A stretch of DNA of 64,000 bases, from assembly GCF_902779965.1 (NCBI RefSeq), contig NZ_CACZDK010000026.1, positions 19,558 through 83,557 of the forward strand. The letters are read 5' to 3'. This stretch comes from Fibrobacter succinogenes. Lineage in GTDB: Bacteria > Fibrobacterota > Fibrobacteria > Fibrobacterales > Fibrobacteraceae. Shown here piece after piece: positions 52,230-60,711 of this stretch. The notes below the pieces were generated by a model, which was not told the origin of the DNA, searched no databases, and worked only from the letters and a program-made list of their open reading frames with translations. The number at the start of each line of letters is the position of its first letter. The stretch's first letter is position 1. The translations under genes and the position numbers were made by a program.

Positions 52230-52249
52230 TCTCCGCATTCGAGCGGAGA
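52230..52249. terminator. Bidirectional terminator between convergent genes
   Basis: Arms TCTCCGC/GCGGAGA around ATTCGA, with T-rich sequence following on both strands. It separates the barrel gene (plus) from the gene at 52279-52917 (minus). Confidence 0.75.
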
Positions 52250-52278
52250 CTTTCAATCTTTTTACTTTCTGTAAAAGA

Positions 52279-52917
52279 CTATTCTTCAGCGAGGGCTTCC
52301 TTGTATTCATCGACGGTAGCGATATACTCGTCAATCATATCTTCCTTAGAATCCAAGTGTGCCAAAATCTTTTCGAGATGTTCCTTAGAGAATACAGTCT
52401 TGAGCTGGCGAGAAGCATGGCCCTTGTAACCCCATTCCTTGAGGATTTCGTCCGTCACCACGAAAGAGTCGTCGAGAGAGACAAAGCGCATCGGACCATA
52501 GACCGCCCAGTTGTGTTCCATCTGCATGCATTCCGGTTCTTCCATTTCCGGATTTGCCATGTAGCGCTGCACGTGACGGGTACGCACATCCTTAATCTTA
52601 TCGATACGCATGTAACCCATGATGAGGTACTTGTTGCGCATTTCGGAATCGCTCAAACCTTCGTAACGTGTACCAAAAAGGATATAGCGGCTCTTGCTCT
52701 TCACAATCGTGTTAATAGCCTTAACATTGTAACAGCTCATCAGACCATAGGTGCTAGTTTCGTAGTTCGGTTCATAGAGAAAACCTTTTTCATTTTCATT
52801 CAGCTGGTCGCGTACAGGCATTTCGGACTGATGGCTAGTTTCGACATAAAGCAGGCTACCGGCCATATTGCCTCGGTAGTCTTGCCAACCCTCAAGATTG
52901 ATCTGTGTTTTCGGCAT
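52279..52917 (-). CDS. Hypothetical protein
   Basis: A 212-residue soluble protein that I do not recognise. It starts MPKTQINLEGWQDYRGN, has several aromatic/charged segments (NKYLIMGYMRIDKIKDVRT, EHNWAVYGPMRFVSLDDSF) and ends in a helix rich in acidic residues. Codon use is typical of the chromosome core, so it is probably expressed. YLIMGYMRI suggests a small-molecule or EVE/ASCH-like barrel, but this is a weak guess. It is alone on its strand, about 100 bases from the murI end. Confidence 0.6.
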   Translation of the reverse strand: MPKTQINLEGWQDYRGNMAGSLLYVETSHQSEMPVRDQLNENEKGFLYEPNYETSTYGLMSCYNVKAINTIVKSKSRYILFGTRYEGLSDSEMRNKYLIMGYMRIDKIKDVRTRHVQRYMANPEMEEPECMQMEHNWAVYGPMRFVSLDDSFVVTDEILKEWGYKGHASRQLKTVFSKEHLEKILAHLDSKEDMIDEYIATVDEYKEALAEE

Positions 52918-53015
52918 TTTATAAATCCACTCAGTTTAAAGTTCGAAAATTAAAAAGAATACAAGCGGACCGAGTACGGTTCGTCAGTAACAACCATTAA
53001 AATATAATTTATGGA

Positions 53016-53825
53016 TTAAAAAGTCAACGACTCCGCACAAATATCTTCCATTCCAAAGCGAAAAGCGCCTTTTTTGAAAAATTCGGCTGTATCGGTCGTC
53101 AAATATTTAACAATTCCGCCTTTTGAAAGGCGTTTTTCCATGTCTACATGCCTTTTCAGGTAGTCTAAAGTCTTGTCTGCAACGATATCTCCCTGGACTA
53201 CCAGGCGAACATGCGGTGGAAGTGCGGCCCGAATTTCATCTTCGAGGAGCGGATAATGCGTACAGGCCAACAAAACCGTATCGATTTCGGGGTCAGCCGC
53301 CAAAAGTTGGTCCACGTCTTTTTTCACAAAGAACCGAGAACCTTCGGTCCCCCGCTCGCCATATTCCACTAGCGGCACCCACATCGGGCAGGCATGTTGG
53401 GTCACATGCAATTTCGGGAAAAAGTGGCTGATTTCAAGGACGTAACTATTCGAAGACACAGTCCCTGCAGTTGCAAAAATGCCAATATGCCCTGTTTTGG
53501 AAAACTTACCGATTTCTTCGGCAGTCGGGCGGACAATGCCAAGCACGCGACGGTCCGGGAATTCGACAGGCAGCACCTGCTGCTGGATGCTGCGGAGCGC
53601 CTTTGCCGACGCCGTGTTGCACGCGAGAATCACTAGCGGACACCCGCGATGAAAAAGCTCACGTACCGACTGGAGCGTGTAGCGGTAAATCGTCTCAAAA
53701 CTGCGGGAACCATACGGCGCACGAGCGTTATCCCCCAGATACAGGTAATCGTACTGCGGGAGCGTGTGGCGGAGCTTCTGCAGAATGGTCAAACCGCCAA
53801 AGCCGGAATCAAAGACGCCGATCAT
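53016..53825 (-). CDS. murI: Glutamate racemase
   Basis: About 269 residues making D-glutamate for peptidoglycan. The start is set at ATG 53825 because the protein begins MIGVFDSGFGGLTIL exactly as MurI does; the frame is open 23 codons further without homology. The first catalytic Cys is in VILACNTASAKAL near residue 72 and the second in VLLACTHYPLLEDEI near 185; GDNARAPYGSRS is near 33. It overlaps the end of the helicase-acyltransferase gene by 17 bases in another frame, so it is expressed with it. Confidence 0.93.
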   Translation of the reverse strand: MIGVFDSGFGGLTILQKLRHTLPQYDYLYLGDNARAPYGSRSFETIYRYTLQSVRELFHRGCPLVILACNTASAKALRSIQQQVLPVEFPDRRVLGIVRPTAEEIGKFSKTGHIGIFATAGTVSSNSYVLEISHFFPKLHVTQHACPMWVPLVEYGERGTEGSRFFVKKDVDQLLAADPEIDTVLLACTHYPLLEDEIRAALPPHVRLVVQGDIVADKTLDYLKRHVDMEKRLSKGGIVKYLTTDTAEFFKKGAFRFGMEDICAESLTF

Positions 53826-56055
53826 AAGCACTTTCCATTTGGCTGCGGACATACGGGAGCAGTTCATGGCGCGGATCCATCGCATCGCCGCCATGAGTTT
53901 TCTTGAATTCGACCGTATCTATCGGTTCAAGAATCTTCACTTTCACCGGACGGTGTTTGCACCCCTTGCGATGTTCCCAAGCTTCATCGGAACCCTTCGT
54001 TACAATCGGCAATATAATAGCGTTCGCTTCGACAGCAAGCCTAAAGCAACCGCTCTTGAAAGCGACCATTCCCTCGCGCTTGCTGCGAGTGCCTTCCGGG
54101 AAAATGAACAATCTCGGCATTTTACCCGACTGTACAGCCTTCTGGATAATTTCGGCGCCGCCACCTTTTTCTCTATTAATAAAGACACAGCCAAGCTTGT
54201 GCATCCAGAAGTTCAAAACCGGGATGCGCTGCAACTGCGTTTTTGCAATAAAGCCAACGGTACGCTGCAAAGCAAGGAACGCTATCGGGATATCCAGATA
54301 CGAGCGGTGGTTCCCCATCACGAACACAGGACGAGTCCAATCCACCTTGGCAAGCTGCGCCTGATCCTCGATTGTCAAATCCACACGGATAGCCTGCATG
54401 CAGAACCTTGAGAATTTTTGGACCTTTTCTTCGAGCCATGTGTCCAAGTCCTTGCGTCGGAAAACATACATGAACGCAATTTTCACAATATACTCAAGCA
54501 TAAAGAGGAGTATTCTTGCGGCGGCAAATATTCTAAATAAAATAACAGGCATATCTATCTCTGTCTTTAAATTTTCTTTGGGCAAGAAGCGGGACCGTTT
54601 CAGTTTCGCAAGGCGCCCTTTCCAATACCTACGTTTGCAATATAGCAAAACCAAGAAAGATTCTGCCCGCGTGACCCCGACGTAAAACAATCGACGTTCC
54701 TCGTCCAGCTGTTTTTTACGCTGCTCCCGCGTTCCCGTGCATGTTCCCGGCGTAAGCCCCTCGGACATTCCCGCATAATAAACCACCGCATACTGGAGGC
54801 CCTTGGACGCATGAACCGTCTCGACATGGATTCCGTCTTCGAGAAGTTCGCCGTTTTCCATCTCGGTCCCCGCAATAGGGAGTTGCGCCTCGCGGAGCGC
54901 TTCTTCGTAATACAATCGCTGGCGGTTATAGCGAACCAAAATCGCAAAGTTTTTCCATTTGAGGTCATAGCTTTCGCGAAGCAATTTGATATTCGTGATG
55001 ATTTTTTGCATTTCAACAACCGGATCTTCACTCACCCACACTTCCGGTTTACGGTTTTCCTTGAAAATGGCGGAACCGCCCGAGCCACACATGTTGCCCG
55101 CACGCAAAACTTTCCGCAAATGGATGGGCTTATTTTCAAAGATTGTATTCGAAAAATGTAAAATGTTCGCCACTGAGCGGTAATTCCATTCCAAGCGGAT
55201 AAGCGAACTCTCCTTGAAGTCATCGCGGAAGCGATTGATATTTCCTATATCCGCCCCACGGAACCCGTAAATAGCTTGGTCGTCATCGCCCACGACAAAA
55301 AGCGATTTGCGTTCGCCCAACAGCGCCTTGACAAGCCGATACTGCGACGGATTGATGTCCTGGTATTCATCGACAAGAATTTCAGACCATTGATTTTGGA
55401 AAAACGCTCGCGCCTCCTCGTGATTTTCAAGCAAGTTTATCGCTTGATAAATGAGGTCTTCAAATACAACTTGACCGGATTCAAGCACGCGTTCACGCGA
55501 AGGTTCCAGTTTTTTTATAAGCGATAACGGATGCGCATCTGAAAAAAGTTCTTCGCGCGAGAATCGAAACTTTCGACCGCCGACTTTCGCAAGCTCTTGC
55601 ATAAAGGACTTGTCAGCCGATTCCGTCGGCACCGGCATCTTCTTGAACCCGACAAGTTCGTAAGCAAATCGTTCACTTCGGCCTTGCTCAGTGAACTCAT
55701 CCTCCCTGCAAATTTCACAAGGCCCCTGAGCCTGCCGAAGGGAGCCCGGCATCTTAGACTTCAGCATAAACAGCGCGAGCGAATGGAACGTACAAAGTCT
55801 TACGCCCGCATTCGGGAATAGCTTTTGCACGCGCTCCCGCATTTCGGCAGCCGCTTTCGCCGTAAACGTGAGCGCCAAGATTTTCTCCGGCTGCACACCG
55901 CACAAAATCCGGTACTGGATTCGCTTGGTCAAAACCGAAGTTTTTCCCGAACCCGCTCCTGCTAAAATTAAAAGTTGTCCGTTCTTTTCATGATCATGCA
56001 GCACCGCCGCACGTTGGTCGGTGTTTAGCCCCGCCAAAATATTTTCTACATCCAT
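53809..56055 (-). CDS. Fusion of a compact UvrD-type helicase and a PlsC-type acyltransferase
   Basis: 748 residues in one open frame. Residues 1-500 are a superfamily 1A helicase: LILAGAGSGKTSVL near 32, ILVDEYQDINP near 230, VVGDDDQAIYGFRGAD near 255, HASKGLQYAVVYYAG near 415 and EERRLFYVGVTRA near 452. There is little room for a 2B subdomain between motifs IV and V. From Met502 a full 247-residue 1-acylglycerol-3-phosphate acyltransferase follows: a membrane helix, GNHRSYLDIP (H-x4-D), FINREKGGG and LFIFPEGTRSKREG. The join SRFLPKENLKTEIDMPVIL has no stop. Residues about 104-130 derive from an inserted intergenic repeat. It overlaps murI. Confidence 0.85.
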   Translation of the reverse strand: MDVENILAGLNTDQRAAVLHDHEKNGQLLILAGAGSGKTSVLTKRIQYRILCGVQPEKILALTFTAKAAAEMRERVQKLFPNAGVRLCTFHSLALFMLKSKMPGSLRQAQGPCEICREDEFTEQGRSERFAYELVGFKKMPVPTESADKSFMQELAKVGGRKFRFSREELFSDAHPLSLIKKLEPSRERVLESGQVVFEDLIYQAINLLENHEEARAFFQNQWSEILVDEYQDINPSQYRLVKALLGERKSLFVVGDDDQAIYGFRGADIGNINRFRDDFKESSLIRLEWNYRSVANILHFSNTIFENKPIHLRKVLRAGNMCGSGGSAIFKENRKPEVWVSEDPVVEMQKIITNIKLLRESYDLKWKNFAILVRYNRQRLYYEEALREAQLPIAGTEMENGELLEDGIHVETVHASKGLQYAVVYYAGMSEGLTPGTCTGTREQRKKQLDEERRLFYVGVTRAESFLVLLYCKRRYWKGRLAKLKRSRFLPKENLKTEIDMPVILFRIFAAARILLFMLEYIVKIAFMYVFRRKDLDTWLEEKVQKFSRFCMQAIRVDLTIEDQAQLAKVDWTRPVFVMGNHRSYLDIPIAFLALQRTVGFIAKTQLQRIPVLNFWMHKLGCVFINREKGGGAEIIQKAVQSGKMPRLFIFPEGTRSKREGMVAFKSGCFRLAVEANAIILPIVTKGSDEAWEHRKGCKHRPVKVKILEPIDTVEFKKTHGGDAMDPRHELLPYVRSQMESAYDRRL
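55671..55746. repeat. F3 intergenic repeat inside the helicase coding sequence
   Basis: GTTCACT…AGTGAAC (55671-55696) and GGCCCCTGAGCCTGCCGAAG (55721-55740) match the intergenic copy at 8966-9022. In the protein it appears as SLRQAQGPCEICREDE and FTEQGRSER between FHSLALFMLKSK and FAYELVGF. Confidence 0.85.
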
Positions 56056-56091
56056 ATTAATTCAATCGTATTTACAAAGAAGTACCGAACA

Positions 56092-56177
56092 CGTCATCCT
56101 GAGGACTGCAAGGACGAAGGATCCAATGCAGAACATAACTGGATTCTTCGCTTCACGATGTTACGCTCAGAATGACG
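56092..56177. repeat. F2 intergenic repeat, inverted pair
   Basis: CGTCATCCTGAGG…GAAGGATCCA, a 14-base spacer, then TGGATTCTTCG…CTCAGAATGACG, an inverse of the first half. It fills most of the 226-bp gap between the helicase-fusion gene and the membrane protein gene. Confidence 0.8.
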
Positions 56178-56281
56178 TAAACGTTATTCTTCCAATACAC
56201 GTAGCCCCATAAACTACAGGCTCATATAGCAAACGGATAAAATTAAGGATATAAGAAATTATGGGTCCTATCGCATCGGCC

Positions 56282-57310
56282 TTACGACCTAGCTTCAAGA
56301 TGACCATTTGCATTTTTCGGTGTTGACGGCACGGGTTTCTGCCCAACCAAGAACACGACAGCACCGAACAAACTCAATATCAAACTTACAAAATAAGCAA
56401 GCAACTGTATCACGACCGATTCAAGACCGGGCACTCCAGCACGTGCAAAAAGCGACTGCGCCAAGAATTCACGTGGACCAAAACCGCCAATCGAAATCGG
56501 GAGTGCACTCACAATAGCAACAAGCGGAATGTAATAGAAGTACCACGACATCGAGAGGTTCACGCCAACCGCAATCCCGCAGAAAAAGTGGACAAAGATG
56601 CGCAACGCCTGAGTGACCGTCGAAAGGCAAATGATGTTTACCCAAAGTTTCTTGGAACGGAACTTCTGGAAGCGTTCAAACATGCGCAACAAGCGCGTCT
56701 CGATTTTTTCGGGCAGCACCTTCCCCGCCATGCGGCAAAAGAAGCGGCCAATGCGACGGCTCAAAAGCCCTGCAAACATCACGCAGAAGCCCATGAAAAT
56801 CCAAACTGACGGCCACATGAACGCGCGCTGTTCCGGATCGTGCACAAAGAACAACACACCGACCGCAAGCGCAAATAACGTAATAAAGAAAAGTCCAAAC
56901 AAACGATCAAATACCGTAGCCGTAAAACCCGCACCAACGGTATCTTGACCGCCCTGCACACGGATGTCGTAAACTTTCTTGGCATCGCCACCAACGTTTC
57001 CCGGCATAAAGTTATTGAAGAAAAGTCCGACATGATAAAGCTTGAGGAGCTTTCCATATTTCATGTGGACGCCCTGTTTTTCGAGCAACAACTTCCACTG
57101 GTAGCAAGCCGTAAAGTTCGAGACCGCAAGGCAAAGAAGTGCAAGCACAAGCGGGAACACACTGTTGTTTTTAAACAAGTTGGAAAGGTCACTTGCACTC
57201 CATTCCGGATCGCTCACAATGTTACTATAGACAAAGTAAGCAGGAACAAGTGTTACCACCAGTTTCAAGCAAAAAACAATCAGTGACTTGAGCTTCGGAT
57301 TCAATTTCAT
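56282..57310 (-). CDS. Flippase-like integral membrane protein (LPG synthase TM family)
   Basis: A 342-residue membrane protein with about eight helices. YQWKLLLEKQGVHMKY near residue 70, GLFFNNFMPGNVGGDAKKVYD near 95-115 (key Phe-Asn-Asn and Gly-Gly-Asp) and LPISIGGFGPREFLAQSLF near 262 match the same family as 47923-48864. Its ATG overlaps the end of the GT4 gene by four bases, so it is the last gene of a methyltransferase-GT4-flippase-like operon, perhaps for a lipid-linked glycan or glycolipid. Substrate unknown. Confidence 0.8.
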   Translation of the reverse strand: MKLNPKLKSLIVFCLKLVVTLVPAYFVYSNIVSDPEWSASDLSNLFKNNSVFPLVLALLCLAVSNFTACYQWKLLLEKQGVHMKYGKLLKLYHVGLFFNNFMPGNVGGDAKKVYDIRVQGGQDTVGAGFTATVFDRLFGLFFITLFALAVGVLFFVHDPEQRAFMWPSVWIFMGFCVMFAGLLSRRIGRFFCRMAGKVLPEKIETRLLRMFERFQKFRSKKLWVNIICLSTVTQALRIFVHFFCGIAVGVNLSMSWYFYYIPLVAIVSALPISIGGFGPREFLAQSLFARAGVPGLESVVIQLLAYFVSLILSLFGAVVFLVGQKPVPSTPKNANGHLEARS

Positions 57311-58500
57311 TTTCGTACGCCACCCTCAACCGTACGTTCCAACAATTCTAGAGTTTCGCGAGCAGACTTTTCCCAGCTGAACGTGAGCGCATAACGCTTG
57401 GCATTCCGGCCAAGATTCGCACGCAATTCAGCATCGCCATAAACTTTTTCCATTGCAGATGCACACGCGGGCGCATCTCCCGACGGGAACAGAATTCCCG
57501 TCTCGCCGTCACGGACGCTGTCGCGCAGTCCCGGCACATCCGACGCGAGCGTCGTCTTGCAGAGCTGCGCCGCTTCCATCACCGTGAGGCCCCAGCCTTC
57601 CTTGTAGCTCGTCTGCAACAACGCAAGCGAAGACGAAAGCAGTTCGTACTTGCGAGCGGCAGGCACAAAGCCAGTCAATTCCACCTTGCCTTCAAGTCCA
57701 TGAGCTTTAATCCAAGCGGGGAGCTTTTTCAGAAGCGGACCACCACCGACAATTTTCAACTGGACTTCGGGATGTTTCTGCGAAAAAATTACAAACGCTT
57801 CGAGCGCCGTCCAAATCCCCTTGTAGCGATGCACGCGCGACAGCCAAATAAAATACGGAGCCCGCGCATTTTTGCCAGCATCAGCATTCTCGAGAGCTGC
57901 ATTCGCACGAACTTCTGCATTCTCGTTCGTTTCACGAGATTCCGCGCATTCTTGCGGAGCGGCTATCGGCGGCATTTCCGAACCATTATAAATCACGGAA
58001 ATCCGGCTTTCGTCCACGCCAATTTCAGCAAGCTCTTTCTTGGTACTCGGACTCACCACCACGAACGGCTGCGTGCGGTAGAACAACGGAATGATGCGTT
58101 CAAAGAACCAGACGCCAAACGCAATCGGGAAAAACGCTTCGGAGAAAATCGACTTCCGCCACAGGTGATGCATCTGCACCAACAGCGGCTTGCGGACGAA
58201 CCAATGGGCAAAGACCGGCAATTTGTTCAAATCCTCGACGACAACATCGAAGTTGAATTCGCAATCGAGCTTTTTCAAATTCATAGCGACCGTCAATTGG
58301 AACATCAAATCACCGCCCTTGCGGACAACCTGAATTCCATCGACAACTTCGCGTTCCTTTGCGCCCGGGAACGATGTCGTAAACAGGACAACTTCATGCC
58401 CCATCTCTACAATTTTCGAGAAGATGCGGTGCAAATGCTTTTCGGCGCCACCGGCAGCCGGATGCATGCGATCTCGATAATTTACGACAAGGATTTTCAA
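57307..58500 (-). CDS. Glycosyltransferase family 4 protein
   Basis: A 397-residue GT-B enzyme. MKILVVNYRDRMHPAAGGAEKH at the start (given as MKILVVNYRDRMHPAAGG), YFIWLSRVHRYKGIWTALEA near residue 220, and SYKEGWGLTVMEAAQLCKTT near 305 (the E-x7-E donor-site motif) are typical of GT4. A low-complexity insert of about 30 residues (CAESRETNENAEVRANAALE) lies between the two Rossmann domains, encoded by repeated CATTCTCG units. It would transfer a sugar from a nucleotide donor to a membrane acceptor. It overlaps the membrane protein gene by ATGA and follows the methyltransferase by eight bases. Confidence 0.85.
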   Translation of the reverse strand: MKILVVNYRDRMHPAAGGAEKHLHRIFSKIVEMGHEVVLFTTSFPGAKEREVVDGIQVVRKGGDLMFQLTVAMNLKKLDCEFNFDVVVEDLNKLPVFAHWFVRKPLLVQMHHLWRKSIFSEAFFPIAFGVWFFERIIPLFYRTQPFVVVSPSTKKELAEIGVDESRISVIYNGSEMPPIAAPQECAESRETNENAEVRANAALENADAGKNARAPYFIWLSRVHRYKGIWTALEAFVIFSQKHPEVQLKIVGGGPLLKKLPAWIKAHGLEGKVELTGFVPAARKYELLSSSLALLQTSYKEGWGLTVMEAAQLCKTTLASDVPGLRDSVRDGETGILFPSGDAPACASAMEKVYGDAELRANLGRNAKRYALTFSWEKSARETLELLERTVEGGVRK

Positions 58501-58508
58501 GCAACTAC

Positions 58509-59285
58509 CTAAGGTTTACGGCCAATAACACCAATGCAAAGCTGAGTGTAGTGCATCACCGGCACAGACTGGAGGCTATCCAAAATCTTGTCCTTAATCT
58601 TCTGGTAAGCCGTGCCATCGAGCGGATACTTCGGAAGTTCAATACCGATCTTGAAGCAAAGTTCACGCAAGATTCGGTAGTAAAGGTTCGGACGCATCCA
58701 GTCGCCATAAGCGTAAATGCATTCAAAGCCAGCATCACGCATAAGTTTCTTGAGTTGTCCCATCGTGAATTGCTTTTCCCAACCGGCGAACCACTTGTCC
58801 ATCGCAATCAAGATATGCTTGATAACCGTGTACGGGTGGATAGTCTGCGGAACATCGCAAAGGCAGCAACCGCCATGCTTGACGATGCGGTAATTTTCCT
58901 GAATCAGCGGGAGCGAATCCTTGAAATGTTCGGCCAAGCCCTGGTGGAAAACCAAGTCAAAAGTATTGTCCGGAAACGGCGACTTGAAAGCATCGCCACG
59001 AACCAAATGCAAATTCGTAAGGCCTTCGCGTTCACGGAGCGAATTCACAATTTTAAGGCTGTTTTCGGCGTAATCGAGCACATAAACATCGGCGCCGAGG
59101 CGAGCAAGTTCGGCACTATCGCGACCGGTTCCTGCACCGACCTCCAAAACCTTCAAGCCCTCGAGCTTAAAATTCTTCTTAATAGCTTCTATAATAGACG
59201 GCGAAGACGGATAGACCTTGTCCATGTCGTTCTTGCGCTGCCAAAAACGGTTCCATACGGATTGATCGGGTTCTTTAATCGACAT
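58509..59285 (-). CDS. Class I SAM-dependent methyltransferase
   Basis: A 258-residue protein. VLEVGAGTGRDSAELARLG near residue 47 is the SAM-binding motif I, VYVLDYAENSL near 70 motif II, and FDLVFHQGLAEHF near 115 is consistent with the Methyltransf_11 type. The C-terminal part (GYEC-like FECIYAYGDWMRPNLYYRI) may hold the substrate. It begins the operon with GT4 and the flippase-like protein, so a sugar or lipid substrate is plausible; this is inference. Confidence 0.8.
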   Translation of the reverse strand: MSIKEPDQSVWNRFWQRKNDMDKVYPSSPSIIEAIKKNFKLEGLKVLEVGAGTGRDSAELARLGADVYVLDYAENSLKIVNSLREREGLTNLHLVRGDAFKSPFPDNTFDLVFHQGLAEHFKDSLPLIQENYRIVKHGGCCLCDVPQTIHPYTVIKHILIAMDKWFAGWEKQFTMGQLKKLMRDAGFECIYAYGDWMRPNLYYRILRELCFKIGIELPKYPLDGTAYQKIKDKILDSLQSVPVMHYTQLCIGVIGRKP

Positions 59286-59558
59286 AACGGGAAAAATATA
59301 CGAAATTTAGAACTTAGAACTTAGTTGGTAGAACTTAGAAATAGACCATACTGCGCGGTCATTGCACTTCGTGCATGACTCTCCGGCTTAACCATGCCAA
59401 AATGCAAGCATTTTGTCGCGGTGTTCGCCTTGCAAGTCATTCTCGACCTGTCTTCCTCGCGTACGCGAGGAACCATCATTTCTCGAATTGCAATTGAGAA
59501 GCCGAAGGATCTAGAGACTTATCTCAAAATGAAACACGCGCGTCCAAAGCGGAACCGC
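59286..59558. repeat. Repeat-rich gap with a diverged F1 element (reverse orientation)
   Basis: AGAACTTAGAACTTAG repeats (59309-59340) are followed on the minus strand by blocks like F1: AAGGCGAACACCGCGA, perfect hairpin CAAAATG-CTTG-CATTTTG (59398-59415), GCATGGTTAAGCCGG, and hairpin GTCATGCAC-GAA-GTGCAATGAC (59358-59379). A perfect 20-bp palindrome TTCCTCGCGTACGCGAGGAA lies at 59453-59472. No gene is seen. Confidence 0.55.
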
Positions 59559-59577
59559 AATGTTCATAATGAACATT
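59559..59577. promoter_or_regulatory. 19-bp palindrome AATGTTCATAATGAACATT
   Basis: Near-perfect 9-bp arms, about 190 bases upstream of the sigma-54-like promoter. Enhancer-binding proteins act at such distances and bind palindromes, so it could be an upstream activating site; this is only a guess. Confidence 0.35.
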
Positions 59578-59767
59578 CGAATGAGGCTCTTTTACATTTT
59601 TCGGCAGGGATGCACCCGTCCAACTTGTCACGTTTTTGAAAATTTGTTATATTTTTACGACACTTTTATAAAAACACGACACGTAATTCCCTCATTTTCG
59701 CCTCACAAAACCGCAAATGGGGGCTATAAAGGACTTTTTGTAAAAATTTTGGAAAATTTTACACATT

Positions 59768-59783
59768 TGGCACGCAACTTGCT
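59768..59783 (+). promoter_or_regulatory. Sigma-54-type promoter of the sigma-70 factor gene
   Basis: TGGCACGCAACTTGCT fits TGGCACG-N4-TTGCW exactly, with the GG and GC pairs 12 bases apart as required. Transcription would start near 59794, about 25 bases before the ATG and upstream of the ribosome site TAGGAGCAAGG. Confidence 0.7.
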
Positions 59784-59819
59784 TTAAAAAAGCGATATTA
59801 TAGGAGCAAGGTTTTTAAA

Positions 59820-60632
59820 ATGCATATTGATTCTACCGATACCACTCTCAAAAGATACCTAGAAGATATTCGTCGCACAGCACCTCTCTCCCGCGAAGAA
59901 GAACAGATTCTATTCCAGAAAGCTAAAGAAGGCGACAAAATCGCCCGTAAAAAGCTCATTTCCGCAAACATGCGTTTCGTGCTCAAAGTAGCAATCCAGT
60001 ACCGTGGCTGCCCGATTCCTCTGCCGGACTTGGTCAGCGAAGGCGCTATGGGGCTCGTCCGCGCTATCGAATCGTTCGAACACACCCGTGGTCTTAAATT
60101 CATCAGTTACGGCGTTTGGTGGATCAAGGCATATATTACTCGCGCTATTAACGAACAGGGCAACCTCATCCGCTTGCCGGCAAACCAGCACCTCCGCGTG
60201 CGCAAGGCTTTGCATGAACAGTCCCGCGGTAAGGAAATCAACGAAGAAATCCGCGAACTCATCCAGATCGGTCAGCGCGGTGTTTCGTTCGACAGCCCGC
60301 TCAAGGCAGACTCCAAGGCTACTTACGCCGAAGTCCTCCCGGACAGCGGCGCCTCGAACCCGGAAGCCGACTCCGAAATCCAGAGCGTCGAAGCTTTGGC
60401 CCGCGACCTCATGGAGCAGCTCCCGGAACGCGAAGCCCGAGTCATCACAGGCATTTTCGGCATCAACCAGGAAGCTCCGCAGACACTGCGCGAAGTGGGC
60501 GAATCCATGAACATTTCCCACGAACGTGTGCGTCAGTTGCGCGACCAGGCTCTCCGCCGTATCCGCAAGTACAACAGCAAGGACTTCTTGCAAGAAAAGA
60601 AGGACGCATTCTTGGCAGCGATTAATAAGTAA
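59820..60632 (+). CDS. RNA polymerase sigma-70 family factor (RpoD/SigA-like, short)
   Basis: 270 residues with regions 1.2, 2, 3 and 4 but no region 1.1. Region 2 has YRGCPIPLPDLVSEGAMGL and the -10 reading helix KFISYGVWWIKAYITRAI; region 4 has TLREVGESMNISHERVRQL, then RDQALRRIRKYN, the -35 helix-turn-helix. Length and FISYGVWWI resemble the primary sigma factor of Bacteroidota (about 287 residues), so it may be the housekeeping factor or a group 2 relative. A primary factor is not normally driven by sigma-54, which favours group 2 or a second promoter. It starts at ATG 59820 after TAGGAG. A strong terminator follows. Confidence 0.88.
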   Translation: MHIDSTDTTLKRYLEDIRRTAPLSREEEQILFQKAKEGDKIARKKLISANMRFVLKVAIQYRGCPIPLPDLVSEGAMGLVRAIESFEHTRGLKFISYGVWWIKAYITRAINEQGNLIRLPANQHLRVRKALHEQSRGKEINEEIRELIQIGQRGVSFDSPLKADSKATYAEVLPDSGASNPEADSEIQSVEALARDLMEQLPEREARVITGIFGINQEAPQTLREVGESMNISHERVRQLRDQALRRIRKYNSKDFLQEKKDAFLAAINK

Positions 60633-60669
60633 CAAGCCAAAAGTTACGCTCAAAACACAAAACTCTTTC

Positions 60670-60699
60670 AAGCCCGCCTGCAAGCGGGCTTCTTTTTTT
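60670..60699 (+). terminator. Terminator of the sigma factor gene
   Basis: Perfect 8-bp arms AAGCCCGC/GCGGGCTT around CTGCAA, followed by TCTTTTTTT. It also separates the sigma gene from convergent hemW. Confidence 0.85.
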
Positions 60700-60711
60700 A
60701 TGGAGAAAGCG

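Noticed and set aside
53826..53894. N-terminal extension of murI
   Set aside because: The 23 extra residues lack homology and a ribosome site; MIGVFDSGFGG is the usual MurI start.
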